Assembly: GCA_012841375.1 (NCBI GenBank)
Contig: DUUV01000081.1
Location: forward strand, 1 to 64,000
Direction of reading: 5' to 3'
DNA: 64,000 nt
Origin: Candidatus Fermentithermobacillaceae bacterium
GTDB taxonomy: Bacteria > Bacillota > Sulfobacillia > Fermentithermobacillales > Fermentithermobacillaceae
The translations under genes and the position numbers were made by a program. Below are positions 8,374 through 17,684 of the stretch, piece after piece. Position 1 is the stretch's first letter. Every line of letters begins with the position of its first letter. The notes under the pieces are model-generated. The model saw only the letters and a list, made by a program, of their open reading frames with translations, was not told the DNA's origin and did not search any database.

Positions 8374-9987
8374 ATGGCCCAAGATTCCCTGGTTGAATGC
8401 GTACCCAACTTTAGTGAAGGTCGAGATGAGAAGATAATCGCGGAGATAGTAAAGCGCATTCCGGATGAAGGCTGCACTCTCCTGGATGTCCAGTCTGACG
8501 CGAGCCACAACCGCTCGGTGGTGACTTTCATCGGACCACCCGACAAAGTGATGGAAGCGGCCTTTGCCTGCGCGAAGCGAGCAAGCGAGCTCATCGACAT
8601 GGAGTCACATTCCGGTGAACATCCGCGCATTGGAGCGACCGACGTGATACCTTTTGTGCCCGTCCAAGGGATATCGATGGACCAGTGTGTCGAGATGGCC
8701 AAGAATCTGGGGCAACGGATTGCCTCCGAACTCGGCATACCCGTGTACCTGTACGGCAAGGCCGCCACCAGGCCCGAGCGGGTCAGGCTACCGGCCGTCA
8801 GGCAAGGTGAATATGAAGGACTGAAGGTGGCTATCTGCACCGATCCCGAACGGGCGCCTGACTTCGGCCCCCTCAAGATGCATCCAACGGCCGGCGCCAC
8901 GGCTGTGGGAGCCCGTCCCCCGCTTATCGCGTACAACGTGAACCTGGATACAGGGGATATAGTGAAAGCCCGGACCATCGCGAGAGCCATAAGGGAATCA
9001 TCGGGCGGTCTGCCCGCGGTCCAGGCAAAGGGCATCCTCATTAAGGAGACGGGCGATGTTCAGGTCACAGTAAATCTGCTCGACCACAAAACCACCTCTA
9101 TGGACGCGCTCATGAGCCATATTGAGGAGGAGGCGTCAAAGGTGGGAGCAGCTGTCAAGGACTCCGAGATAGTCGGGCTTCTACCCCTGGACGCGCTCTT
9201 GGACGTCGCGATAAGCAGGCTGAAAGTCACCGGGTTTTCGAGACGGCAAATCCTTGACCTGGTGGGACAATCGGCGAAGGAAAGAGAAGGCGGGCCGTCT
9301 CGCGAGGACACACTGCAAGATTCCGGCTCAACCACCACCAAGAAGGAGTGTTACTACTTGGCCGAAATGGACCTTAACAAATTCGTAGATGATCTGGCAG
9401 CGCCAACGGGAGCGCCGGGAGGCGGCGCGGCGGCGGCGGTCGCGGGGGTACTCGGCTGCGCCCTTATAAGAATGGTTGCAGGCAATACCCTGAGTAAGGC
9501 CCGGTTCAAGGAAGGGCGAGACAGGCTGGAAGAGATCAGAAAGAAATCCCAAGCCCTGATGGGCAGGTTCCAGGAGCTTGCGGTAGGGGACGCCCAAGCC
9601 TACATGGCGGTTGAGGCTGCCATGAAAATGCCCAGGGCCACCGAGGAGGAGAAAGCGGCCCGTCGCGCTGCCATGCAGGAAGCTTTCAAAGGCGCCACTA
9701 TCACGCCTCTCGAGACGGTTCGAGAAACGATTGAGGCAATGTCCCTGCTACCTGACCTGGCCCGGTATGGGAATCCCAACGCGATCACCGATATGGCGGT
9801 AGGCGCTCTTCTCCTTGACGCCGCGAGGCGCGGGGCGACCATGAACGTGCAGGTGAATCTGGGTTCTATAGGCGACGAGGGCTTCGTAGCCAAGGCAAGA
9901 GAAGATCTGGCCGTGGCGGCATCGAAGGCACCGGCGTTTCTCCAGTGCGTGACGGAGGGTATGAGAGCCGCGGGACTGGACTTCTGA
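8374..9987 (+). CDS. Bifunctional glutamate formiminotransferase / formimino-THF cyclodeaminase (FTCD)
   Basis: 537 aa from ATG 8374 (GGAGG 11 nt upstream); animal FTCD is of similar size. The N-terminal ~300 residues form the formiminotransferase (ECVPNFSEGRD start, SGEHPRIGATD, DLGPLK-like block). After a linker, residues ~340-537 form the cyclodeaminase (PTGAPGGGAAAA and PLETVRE). It transfers formimino from formiminoglutamate to tetrahydrofolate and releases ammonia to give methenyl-THF. No other histidine-degradation gene is in view. Serves amino-acid fermentation and C1 supply. Confidence 0.93.
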   Translation: MAQDSLVECVPNFSEGRDEKIIAEIVKRIPDEGCTLLDVQSDASHNRSVVTFIGPPDKVMEAAFACAKRASELIDMESHSGEHPRIGATDVIPFVPVQGISMDQCVEMAKNLGQRIASELGIPVYLYGKAATRPERVRLPAVRQGEYEGLKVAICTDPERAPDFGPLKMHPTAGATAVGARPPLIAYNVNLDTGDIVKARTIARAIRESSGGLPAVQAKGILIKETGDVQVTVNLLDHKTTSMDALMSHIEEEASKVGAAVKDSEIVGLLPLDALLDVAISRLKVTGFSRRQILDLVGQSAKEREGGPSREDTLQDSGSTTTKKECYYLAEMDLNKFVDDLAAPTGAPGGGAAAAVAGVLGCALIRMVAGNTLSKARFKEGRDRLEEIRKKSQALMGRFQELAVGDAQAYMAVEAAMKMPRATEEEKAARRAAMQEAFKGATITPLETVRETIEAMSLLPDLARYGNPNAITDMAVGALLLDAARRGATMNVQVNLGSIGDEGFVAKAREDLAVAASKAPAFLQCVTEGMRAAGLDF

Positions 9988-10074
9988 CCGGGGGTTTCTA
10001 TGGCTTGCCTCCACGGGCAAAGGAGTCGCGCACAAGATTCTGGAGGCTAAGAGGCTCCTTCTTACTTCCATCGC

Positions 10075-11514
10075 TTACCGCTTCCAGAACGTTGGAGTTA
10101 GAGTCACCAATACGGTGAATAGTTCAAGCCTACCCAGGAGCATGAGGAAGGTTAGCACCGCTTTTCCTGATAGGGGTACAGTGGCGAAGCTCTGGGCCGG
10201 TCCTACAATGCCGAGCCCGGGCCCCACGTTGCCCAGAGTGGTTACCACTGCCGACAACGCGCTTACTATGTCGAGCCCGAGCCACAGCATATAGAAGGTG
10301 CCGGCCATGGCGCAGGCCAGGTAGATGGCTATGAACACCAGAACGTTCCTTATGGTGCTTTCCGGTATCACGCGGTTTCCGACTCGCACGGGCAGGACCG
10401 CCCTGGAGTGGACCATCTGGCCCAGCTCGCGGAAGACGGCTTTGGCGGCCACCATGAGTCTGGCGACCTTAATCGCTCCGGCCGTTGAGCCTGAACAGGC
10501 TCCAAAAAACATGAGAAGCAGGAGTATTCCCCTTGACAGGTCAGGCCACAGATCGAAGTCCGCTGTGGTGTAGCCCGTGGTGGTAATCACCGACACGACC
10601 TGGAAGGGTCCATGGCGGAGGCCTTCCATCAAGCCGTGGGTGCCGGCAACGTTGAGCATGATGATCGCAGTTGCCGCCAAGATCACCGCCGTGTAGGTCC
10701 TGAACTCGGGGTCTTTGAAGACAGCCGAGAGTTTCCTCGTCTGGACGGCTTTGTAGTAGAGACTGAAATTCACACCCGACACGAACATGAAGACAAGGAT
10801 GATAAGGCGGATCCACGGGCTCTCGAATGCTCCCACGCTCAGAGCGCGGTTCGAGTAACCTCCGGTTGCCACCGTGCTGAATGTATGGATTAGAGACTCG
10901 TATAGGTTCATTCCCGCGAGAAGGAGACAAACTGTCTCAAGTACTGTAATGACCCCGTATATTCTCCATAAGAGGACCACGGACTGCCTTAGCCTGGGCG
11001 TAAACCGGGCAACCTCCATGCCGGGGAGCTCCGCTCTAAACAAGGGATCGCTTCCTTGATTGGCCATCGGCACGATAGCTAAGAAGCCTAAGATGATCCC
11101 CATCCCCCCGAGCCAGTTTAGAAAGCTTCTCCAAAAGAGAACGCCTGCCGCCGGCACCTCAATCTGGCTCATGACGGTGGCTCCGGTAGTGGTGAAGCCA
11201 GACATGGCCTCAAAGAAGGCGTCGACAGGGTTGGGCAAGATTCCGGAGATCATGAAGGGCAGGGCTCCCGCAATGGAGCACAACAGCCAGCCACCTGTCA
11301 CTACGACGAAAGACTCCCGGCTCCCAAGGCGCGTTTCGCCCTCTTTTCGGCGAAAAAGGTATATTCCCGGTATTCCTGCGATGAGCATGGACCAGACGAA
11401 CGCCATGGCATCCGGGGTGCCGTAATACAATGCCCAAAAGAGAGAAAGCAGCATGGAGCTTGAAAGCAAGACCAGAAGGAAACCAAATATCCTTCTAATG
11501 CTCTCCCAGTTCAA
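10075..11514 (-). CDS. trkH: TrkH-family potassium uptake channel subunit
   Basis: About 479 aa. Start TTG 11514 (MNWESIRRIFGF) is preferred because AGGAGG lies just upstream; the GTG at 11529 overlaps that site. About ten hydrophobic helices with four pore-loop filters: TTTGAT, STVATGGYS, TTTGYTT and TTLGNVGPG. It imports K+ with TrkA as the gating ring. trkA lies directly upstream on the same strand. Confidence 0.93.
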   Translation of the reverse strand: MNWESIRRIFGFLLVLLSSSMLLSLFWALYYGTPDAMAFVWSMLIAGIPGIYLFRRKEGETRLGSRESFVVVTGGWLLCSIAGALPFMISGILPNPVDAFFEAMSGFTTTGATVMSQIEVPAAGVLFWRSFLNWLGGMGIILGFLAIVPMANQGSDPLFRAELPGMEVARFTPRLRQSVVLLWRIYGVITVLETVCLLLAGMNLYESLIHTFSTVATGGYSNRALSVGAFESPWIRLIILVFMFVSGVNFSLYYKAVQTRKLSAVFKDPEFRTYTAVILAATAIIMLNVAGTHGLMEGLRHGPFQVVSVITTTGYTTADFDLWPDLSRGILLLLMFFGACSGSTAGAIKVARLMVAAKAVFRELGQMVHSRAVLPVRVGNRVIPESTIRNVLVFIAIYLACAMAGTFYMLWLGLDIVSALSAVVTTLGNVGPGLGIVGPAQSFATVPLSGKAVLTFLMLLGRLELFTVLVTLTPTFWKR

Positions 11515-11522
11515 GGCCGCCC

Positions 11523-11617
11523 TCCTCACAATCCAGACAATTTCTGAACCGGCCCGGTCTTCCGGACCGCAGTCCGAACCACTTCTTCCTCACAATCCGA
11601 GTAATTTCTGGACCCGG
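11523..11617. repeat. Duplicated trkA 3' end between trkA and trkH (64-bp offset)
   Basis: A ~30-bp segment including the last codons, stop and ribosome-binding region of trkA (11587-11617) recurs 64 bp away (11523-11553), directly before trkH. The duplicate still reads VQKLSGL-stop in the trkA direction. The gap between them also holds two 5-bp hairpins (CGGTC/GACCG and CGGAC/GTCCG). Confidence 0.7.
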
Positions 11618-12936
11618 GGTACAGCGTCCTCTTCGGCGAAGACCACAACCCGGTCCTGGGGACGTATCTCCGAGTAGCCATGAGGGATGATCACTTCGGC
11701 TCCCCGGATGATGGTGCCTATCAAAGAATTTCTGGGGAGTCCCGCGTTTCTCAGCTCCTTGCCCGCGACAGGCGCGTCATCAGATATCACAACCTCCATG
11801 ACCTCGGCCTCCCCTTGCTTCAGGAATGAGAGGTCGACCAATTTTTCTTTCCTTAACAGTTTCAGTATGGTGCTGGCGGTGAGGATGCGCGGGACCACGG
11901 TGGCATGGACTCCTATGGTGTCTGCCAGTGCCGCGTACTCTTGACGTCCGAGCAGTACAATGATCTCTTTGGCACCCAACCTCCTGCCGAGCATAGCGAC
12001 CAGGAGGTTCACTTCCTCAGAACCGGTTGCGGCTATTAGAGCGTCGGACTCATTTACCCGCTCGGATTGAAGTAGGTCCATCCTCGCTCCATCGCCGTTT
12101 ATGACCAAGACTTTCGGCAATCTTTCCGCAAGCCATATGGCTTTTTCAGGGTTCTTCTCGATAAGCTTGATTGAGAGCCCCTCTTCGTGGTGCTCAGACA
12201 GGATTTCACATATCCTGAGACCCGTTTCTCCTCCCCCGACAATGGTCACGGTCTTGATTTCGTTGGGTATTCGCCCGGCCAAAAAGACGGACCCTTCAAC
12301 ATCCCCCGTCCTGCCGATCACGTAGACATAATCGCCCAGCTTGATCTCGCTGGTACCGTCAGGTATCATGAGCGATTCGTCCCTGGAAATAGCGACGACC
12401 AGGAAATTTCTTGGGCCGAGCTGCGAGAGTGGTTTGTCGACTATTGACGAGTTTGACGAGGTGATCCTGATACCCAGAAGTTGGATCCTACCGTCCGCGT
12501 AGAAACCTACCTCGCCTGCGGTCGGAGTCTTAAGGAGTTTCACGATCTCAAGTGCGGCTAGACGTTCGGGATGGATAATGAGGTCGATTCCAATCTGTCC
12601 GTGCATCAGTGCCTTGGTGGGCAACGTATAATCCGGGTTTCTCACCCTGGCTACAGTTGTGGGAACGCCGTAGTACTTGGCCGTAAGGCATGCTATGATG
12701 TTGACTTCGTCATGGGTAGTGACCGCTACAACTAGGTCGGCTTGGCTTACTCCGGCTTCTTCAAGGATGGCAGGCGACGCCCCGTTGCCTAACACCGGCA
12801 TGACGTCAAGGGCTTCACGGGCCGGCGCGAGAGATTGGTCAGAAGTGTCGATAAGCACCACGTCATTGGATTCTCTAGCCAATTGTTCCGCTATGTGATA
12901 GCCTACTTTGCCGGCCCCGATGACTATCGCTTTCAC
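11590..12936 (-). CDS. trkA: TrkA potassium uptake regulatory subunit (two RCK repeats)
   Basis: 448 aa, ATG start MKAIVIGAGKVGYHIAEQL. Two TrkA_N/TrkA_C repeats: first Rossmann motif GAGKVG at the N-terminus, second GGGETG near residue 234, each followed by a C-terminal ligand domain. It binds NAD(H)/nucleotides and gates TrkH. First gene of a trkA-trkH unit. Confidence 0.93.
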   Translation of the reverse strand: MKAIVIGAGKVGYHIAEQLARESNDVVLIDTSDQSLAPAREALDVMPVLGNGASPAILEEAGVSQADLVVAVTTHDEVNIIACLTAKYYGVPTTVARVRNPDYTLPTKALMHGQIGIDLIIHPERLAALEIVKLLKTPTAGEVGFYADGRIQLLGIRITSSNSSIVDKPLSQLGPRNFLVVAISRDESLMIPDGTSEIKLGDYVYVIGRTGDVEGSVFLAGRIPNEIKTVTIVGGGETGLRICEILSEHHEEGLSIKLIEKNPEKAIWLAERLPKVLVINGDGARMDLLQSERVNESDALIAATGSEEVNLLVAMLGRRLGAKEIIVLLGRQEYAALADTIGVHATVVPRILTASTILKLLRKEKLVDLSFLKQGEAEVMEVVISDDAPVAGKELRNAGLPRNSLIGTIIRGAEVIIPHGYSEIRPQDRVVVFAEEDAVPRVQKLLGL

Positions 12937-13120
12937 GTTGGTTTGCCCTCCCGGCTGTGTCTGGAATCCTTCATTTCACCGAGCCTTATGACTTAACCTT
13001 CCCGACAATGAGTCGTTCACCATGGAACCGAATCCATTCTCCTCATGCCGAAATCTGGTGTGGCAAGACGCGGCATGTCGAAAGAGACGTGGGTTTGAGA
13101 AAACGGGTTCCGGATGCGAT

Positions 13121-13147
13121 GAAGCCCCGGCCTGAGGCAGGGGCTTC
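13121..13147 (-). terminator. Strong hairpin downstream of pepF
   Basis: GAAGCCCC (13121-13128) pairs with GGGGCTTC (13140-13147), with an inner GCC/GGC stem. It lies 55 bp beyond the pepF stop and upstream of trkA. There is no clear T-run, so termination is likely but unproven. The rest of 12937-13201 shows nothing else. Confidence 0.55.
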
Positions 13148-13201
13148 GCGTCCACATTAGAGTGCCGCTTTCTGGACTCTACGCTTGTTCCCGGTATCCT
13201 C

Positions 13202-14992
13202 CTACTGGAAACTCTCGACCACTTCGTCTACAAGGCTGCCCACGTAAGCGACGGCTTCGCGGATCGGATCGGGCTTGGTCATATCCACGCCGGCCATTTT
13301 GGCCAGTTCCAGAGGCTTCTTGGTTCCACCGGCCTTGAGGACGTTCACCCAGCGTTCCGCCGCCGGGGCACCTTCCTCGCGGACGGCTTTGGCGACCGCC
13401 GTCCCGATGGTCAGCCCAGCAGAGTAGCTGTACGGATAGAGGCCCCGGTAGTAATGGGACTGGCGCATCCAGACCATCCTGGCTCCGTCGTCGATCTCCA
13501 CTTCTCCGCCCCAGAACTCGTCCAGGATCTCACCCTGTACCCGGTTCAAGACATTAGCGGTGATGGGCTGGCCCTTTTCGGCCAGGGCGTATGTGCGGCG
13601 CTGGAGTTCGCCTTCGATGAGATGGCGCACGAAGTTGTGATGGTACGTCTTCAGGAACTGCATGATGAGCCACCGGCGCTTCTTCTTGTCTTGGCTCTGA
13701 GATAGGATGTAGTCTCCCACCAGCGTCTCATTGCACGTCGAGGGCGCCTCTATGAAGAACATTGTAGGCCGTGTGTTGGCCAGTCTCTGATAGCGCTGGG
13801 CGAGGACCCCTTGTCCGGCATGACCCAGTTCATGAGCCAGCGTAAGAGCGTTCCGCAGGCTGTTGGTCCAAGTCATGCTGATGTACGGGTGTACTCCGTA
13901 CACCGAGCTGCAGAAGGCCCCTGTCTGTTTTCCCACATTGTCGGCCCTGTCTACCCACCGGTTCTTGAGCCCGGTGGAGATGATCTCGGTGTACTCGGGC
14001 CCCAAGGATGACAAGCCTTTGATGATGATGTCCGAGGCCTCTTCATAGGTCGTCGGAACCTCGTATTCCGGGTCAAGCGGGGCCTCGATGTCGCAGTATA
14101 GCATCTTGTCGAGTCCCAGTACTCGTTTTCTCAGCCGTGCATACTGGCGCATGTGCGGGGCAAGTTCCGTCAAGATGATGTCGTGGAGGTTGTTGTAGAT
14201 ATCGATGGTGACTTCCTGGCGGTCCAGGAGCATGTGTATGGCCGACGGGTAGCCTCTCAGTTTGGCCATCACCACATTCTTCTTGACTTCGGTTCCCCAC
14301 GTAGTGCCGTAGGTGTTCTGGTATGCTTTGAGACGTTCCGTGAATGCCTCGTGCGCGTTGCGTCTCAACACCAGGTCGGCAGCCCCCTCATACCGCCCAA
14401 AGGACATCGGATGCTTGACGCCCTTGCTGTCTTCGACGGGTTCAAACTTCATGTCGGCAGTACGTGACCGGCCGTAGACCATGGAAGGAGCGTTGAGCAC
14501 CTCTCCCAGGGCAGCCAGGGCCATCTCCGTCTCGGGGTGGAGCCGATGGGGTTTGGACTCAATCATCTTGTCGATGGTCAAACGGAACGGTTCGAGGCCG
14601 GGCTCTTCCCGGAGATACCTCTCCAGAGTGCCTTCAGGCAGGCTCAGAGCCTCTGACTCGATGAAGGATGTCTCCGCGCGGATTTGAGTGCCTAGGGCTG
14701 ATGCCCGTCCCGCCATGGCTTGATTGGCCGGCGATGTGCCGTCTGCCGAATTGTGGAGAGACGCGTACGCCGATACCTTCGCGAGTCTTTTCTGCAGGTT
14801 TTCCTGAGCAACGAAACACTCCAGCATCACTTTCGGGCCTTCATGCAGGCGGCCCTTGTACTTGGTGACTGTAGGGACCAGTTCGGACACGGCCTTCAGC
14901 TCGGCTTCCCACGCTTCCACGGAAGGAAAGATATCGTCTAGGTTCCACGTCATTTCAACCGGGACTTCTGAGCGAGTGAGTTGCTTTCCCAT
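13202..14992 (-). CDS. pepF: Oligoendopeptidase F (M3 family)
   Basis: 596 aa, the usual length for PepF. ATG start at 14992 behind GGAGGACCGAC. The catalytic zinc motif HELGHAGQG is near residue 388, with a downstream Glu in EAPSTCNE acting as third ligand in the family. Cleaves 7-17-residue oligopeptides in the cytosol. Typical N-terminal MTWNLDDIFPS. Confidence 0.95.
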   Translation of the reverse strand: MGKQLTRSEVPVEMTWNLDDIFPSVEAWEAELKAVSELVPTVTKYKGRLHEGPKVMLECFVAQENLQKRLAKVSAYASLHNSADGTSPANQAMAGRASALGTQIRAETSFIESEALSLPEGTLERYLREEPGLEPFRLTIDKMIESKPHRLHPETEMALAALGEVLNAPSMVYGRSRTADMKFEPVEDSKGVKHPMSFGRYEGAADLVLRRNAHEAFTERLKAYQNTYGTTWGTEVKKNVVMAKLRGYPSAIHMLLDRQEVTIDIYNNLHDIILTELAPHMRQYARLRKRVLGLDKMLYCDIEAPLDPEYEVPTTYEEASDIIIKGLSSLGPEYTEIISTGLKNRWVDRADNVGKQTGAFCSSVYGVHPYISMTWTNSLRNALTLAHELGHAGQGVLAQRYQRLANTRPTMFFIEAPSTCNETLVGDYILSQSQDKKKRRWLIMQFLKTYHHNFVRHLIEGELQRRTYALAEKGQPITANVLNRVQGEILDEFWGGEVEIDDGARMVWMRQSHYYRGLYPYSYSAGLTIGTAVAKAVREEGAPAAERWVNVLKAGGTKKPLELAKMAGVDMTKPDPIREAVAYVGSLVDEVVESFQ

Positions 14993-15207
14993 GTCGGTCC
15001 TCCTTGCTTGACCAAGATTGTATTAGATATTTCTAGGGGCGAAGTGTCTTTCCTGCATCCAGTGCCTGTCCCGCACAACTCTACCCGTTGGGTCGGACTC
15101 CCGTGACATTTGGACAAAAGAAGGGTATTATTGCGTTCACGCTGAATATTATTGGGCAGACGTTCGATGTCTGTATTGATCATTGTTGTTCGGACGGTGA
15201 TGATGGG

Positions 15208-16518
15208 TTGGATGACCCAGGAAGTAGCCCCTATTTACTTGCGGTAGTATGGCTTTTCTTGTCCGCGTTTTTCTCCGGTTCTGAGAGCGCCCTGTTCTCT
15301 TCCGACTACATCAAGCTCAAGAGCAGGTTCGGCAATCACAGAAACCTGAAGAGAGTTCTGGAGCTCCAAAATAACCCCCAGGCAGTGCTCTCCAGCTTGC
15401 TGTTTGGCAATACTCTGGTCAATGTGCTGTTCGCCTCTGCTGTGGCAGCCATCTGTCTCTCACGGCTTGCTTTGCCCAGAGGCGCCATTGATCTTGCAGC
15501 TACATTGATTGGCACGTTCTTGGTGCTCATTTTCGGAGAGATCTCGCCGAAACTGGTGGCCGGGGCCGACCCCGAAGGCTTCGCCGTCAGGCTGACACCG
15601 ATTTTCTCTTTCCTAAACTCCCTGATGATGCCCTTTGCCAAGGGTCTTGAGAAAGGTGCGTCATCCGTGGTTGACTACTTGCCCGGCCCGGAGAAGCGGA
15701 GTGAGGAGATAACCGAGGCCAGGTTGTACGCGGCCGTCGATTACGTAGAGAACTCCGGGGCCATCCGTAATGATGAGAAAGAGATGATTATCGGAGTGAT
15801 CGAGACAAAGGAACTTGAGGCCGTGGACGTGATGGTGCCGAGGCCCAACATGATCGTTCTGCAGGAAGACCGGACGGCTCTGGACGCCCTGAACGTAATG
15901 CTCAAGCACGGCGTTTCGAGGATCCCTTTGTTCTCCGAATCCCGGGACAACATCACCGGGATAGTGAGCTTAAAAGACCTGGTGGCCTCGGCGGGGCACG
16001 ACGCGGAAGAATGGCAGGAGACCCTGCGCGGGAGGACCGCCAGGTCGTTCGCAACGACCCCGTACTTCGTGCCGGAAGGCAAGAACGTAGGAGATCTCCT
16101 TAAGGAGATGAAGTCTTCGGGAACACACATGAGCATCGTTGTTGATGAGTTTGATGGTGTATCGGGCCTTGTCACGCTGGAAGACCTGCTGGAAGAGATC
16201 GTAGGCGACATCCACGATGAATACGATCCGAGAGACCAGTCAGCGTTTGCGTTGGGAGACGGAGTGTGGCAGGTTCCGGGGCGCATGAGCCTGGCCGACC
16301 TGGAGTCTCTCATCGGCGTCGATATCGAGGTAGAGGACTGTGATTCGGTGGCGGGCGTGGTTATGGAATGCCTGGACCGGGTACCGTTACCTGGTGATTC
16401 GTTCAATCTGGATGACCCTCCGCTTTTCTTTGAAGTCAAGGAAGTGGACGGCCCCAGGATCAAGAAAGTGATTATCCGCAGAAGAGATACAGAGGTGTCT
16501 TCCGAAAATGGAAAGTGA
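15208..16518 (+). CDS. CorC/HlyC-type protein: DUF21 membrane domain, CBS pair, CorC C-terminal domain
   Basis: About 436 aa from TTG 15208 (MDDPGSSPYLL), which has GGTGA 7 nt upstream; the frame is open back to 15088 but that extension is not membrane-like. Order: DUF21 with several membrane helices (FFSGSESALFSS, FGEISPKLVAG), two CBS domains (VMVPRPNM, MKSSGTHMSIVVDEFDG), and a CorC_HlyC domain at the end. The family is linked to Mg2+/Co2+ or Na+-coupled Mg2+ export. Start is moderately sure. Confidence 0.85.
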   Translation: MDDPGSSPYLLAVVWLFLSAFFSGSESALFSSDYIKLKSRFGNHRNLKRVLELQNNPQAVLSSLLFGNTLVNVLFASAVAAICLSRLALPRGAIDLAATLIGTFLVLIFGEISPKLVAGADPEGFAVRLTPIFSFLNSLMMPFAKGLEKGASSVVDYLPGPEKRSEEITEARLYAAVDYVENSGAIRNDEKEMIIGVIETKELEAVDVMVPRPNMIVLQEDRTALDALNVMLKHGVSRIPLFSESRDNITGIVSLKDLVASAGHDAEEWQETLRGRTARSFATTPYFVPEGKNVGDLLKEMKSSGTHMSIVVDEFDGVSGLVTLEDLLEEIVGDIHDEYDPRDQSAFALGDGVWQVPGRMSLADLESLIGVDIEVEDCDSVAGVVMECLDRVPLPGDSFNLDDPPLFFEVKEVDGPRIKKVIIRRRDTEVSSENGK

Positions 16519-17644
16519 CATACCGCTGGCAGCAGTTGTGATCCGCTCTGTCTTGTTCTTAGCTTCGTTCCTGATCGTAGGTTTTTTCGCCGGTTCTGAG
16601 ACCGCCTACTTGTCTATGGACAAATGGGCAGTCGAAGGCCTTACGGATTCGGGTGACCGGAGAGCGGCAGTGCTGAAGAACCTTGAGAAGGACTTCAGAA
16701 ATACGACTTCGGCGCTGCTTATTGGAACCAACGTGTTTACCGTCCTGACCTCCGTGATGGCTGCGTCTTTGGCGGATATCCTGGCGCTCCCCGGGACGTT
16801 CAAAAACACCGTCTTGCCACTGGCGGTTACGGCACTTATGTTCTTCTTCAGCCAGTTGGTGCCTAAGACCTACGCTTCCAGGTCGCCAACGGAGATAGCG
16901 CTTTCTGTGGCGCCGGTCCTATCGGTCATCACCACGGTGTTGAAACCGTTATCCGCGGTGTTGTCGCTGGGACCCTACTTGCTGGCGAAGTCGGTGGCTG
17001 AGAACGCCAACAACGAAGAATCCGGCTCGGTTTCCGACCAGCCGGTAAGGCTGGCGGTAGACCTGGCCGCAGAGGAAGGCCAGGTCGACAAAGATGCCGG
17101 CGATTTCATCGTAGGCGTGCTGGACTCGTCGGACACTAAAGTCTCTGATGTGATGGTGCCTTTACCCAGCGCGTTTGTTTTTCACGAGGATACAACGGTG
17201 CAGGAGGCTCTGGGCCAATTGCGCCGGCATCGTTTCAGCCGGGTTCCAGTGGTTGACAAGGAAGGAAGAGTCGTCGGACTCGTCTACATGAAGGATGTCT
17301 TGAGACAGGTTTTCAGGGAACCCCATAGCCGGTTGGATGTAAAGGATATTATGAGAGAGCCCCTCCGGGTCTCGCCTTCCGACAATATCTTGGATGTTCT
17401 CGGGCCCATGCGTAAGGGCCGGGTTCACCTGGCTGTCGTCGTGGAAGGAGACCGTACCATTGGAATCGTCACCCTTGACGACATCCTCGAAGAGATAGTT
17501 GGAGACATGCCGGAGCCGGCCGTAGGGAGAGTTCCATCCAGGAGGCAGTTTGTTGAGCAGGTCGCTGATATGAAGGCAGTGTCAGAAGGGCTTAGTGAGT
17601 CCGATGCCTTCGATACGGCGGGATTGAGTGAGTACGCAAGGTAA
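16508..17644 (+). CDS. Second CorC-type protein: DUF21 and CBS pair, no CorC_HlyC domain
   Basis: 378 aa, overlapping the previous gene by 11 bp. DUF21 (FFAGSETAYLSMD, LVPKTYASRSP) then two CBS domains (VMVPLPSA, RKGRVHLAVVVEGD, LDDILEEIVGDM). It stops about 45 residues after the CBS pair with a non-conserved tail, so the C-terminal transporter-associated domain found in gene 1 is missing. Could be a regulatory or dimer partner of the first protein. Confidence 0.85.
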   Translation: MESDIPLAAVVIRSVLFLASFLIVGFFAGSETAYLSMDKWAVEGLTDSGDRRAAVLKNLEKDFRNTTSALLIGTNVFTVLTSVMAASLADILALPGTFKNTVLPLAVTALMFFFSQLVPKTYASRSPTEIALSVAPVLSVITTVLKPLSAVLSLGPYLLAKSVAENANNEESGSVSDQPVRLAVDLAAEEGQVDKDAGDFIVGVLDSSDTKVSDVMVPLPSAFVFHEDTTVQEALGQLRRHRFSRVPVVDKEGRVVGLVYMKDVLRQVFREPHSRLDVKDIMREPLRVSPSDNILDVLGPMRKGRVHLAVVVEGDRTIGIVTLDDILEEIVGDMPEPAVGRVPSRRQFVEQVADMKAVSEGLSESDAFDTAGLSEYAR

Positions 17645-17684
17645 GATGCAGGGCTTCTTCCGAAATTGTCGAATATGATACCTC

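Noticed and set aside
16508..17644. Second CorC gene as a pseudogene
   Set aside because: Its reading frame, membrane domain and both CBS domains are intact and it is coupled to the first; it is a shorter variant, not a broken copy.
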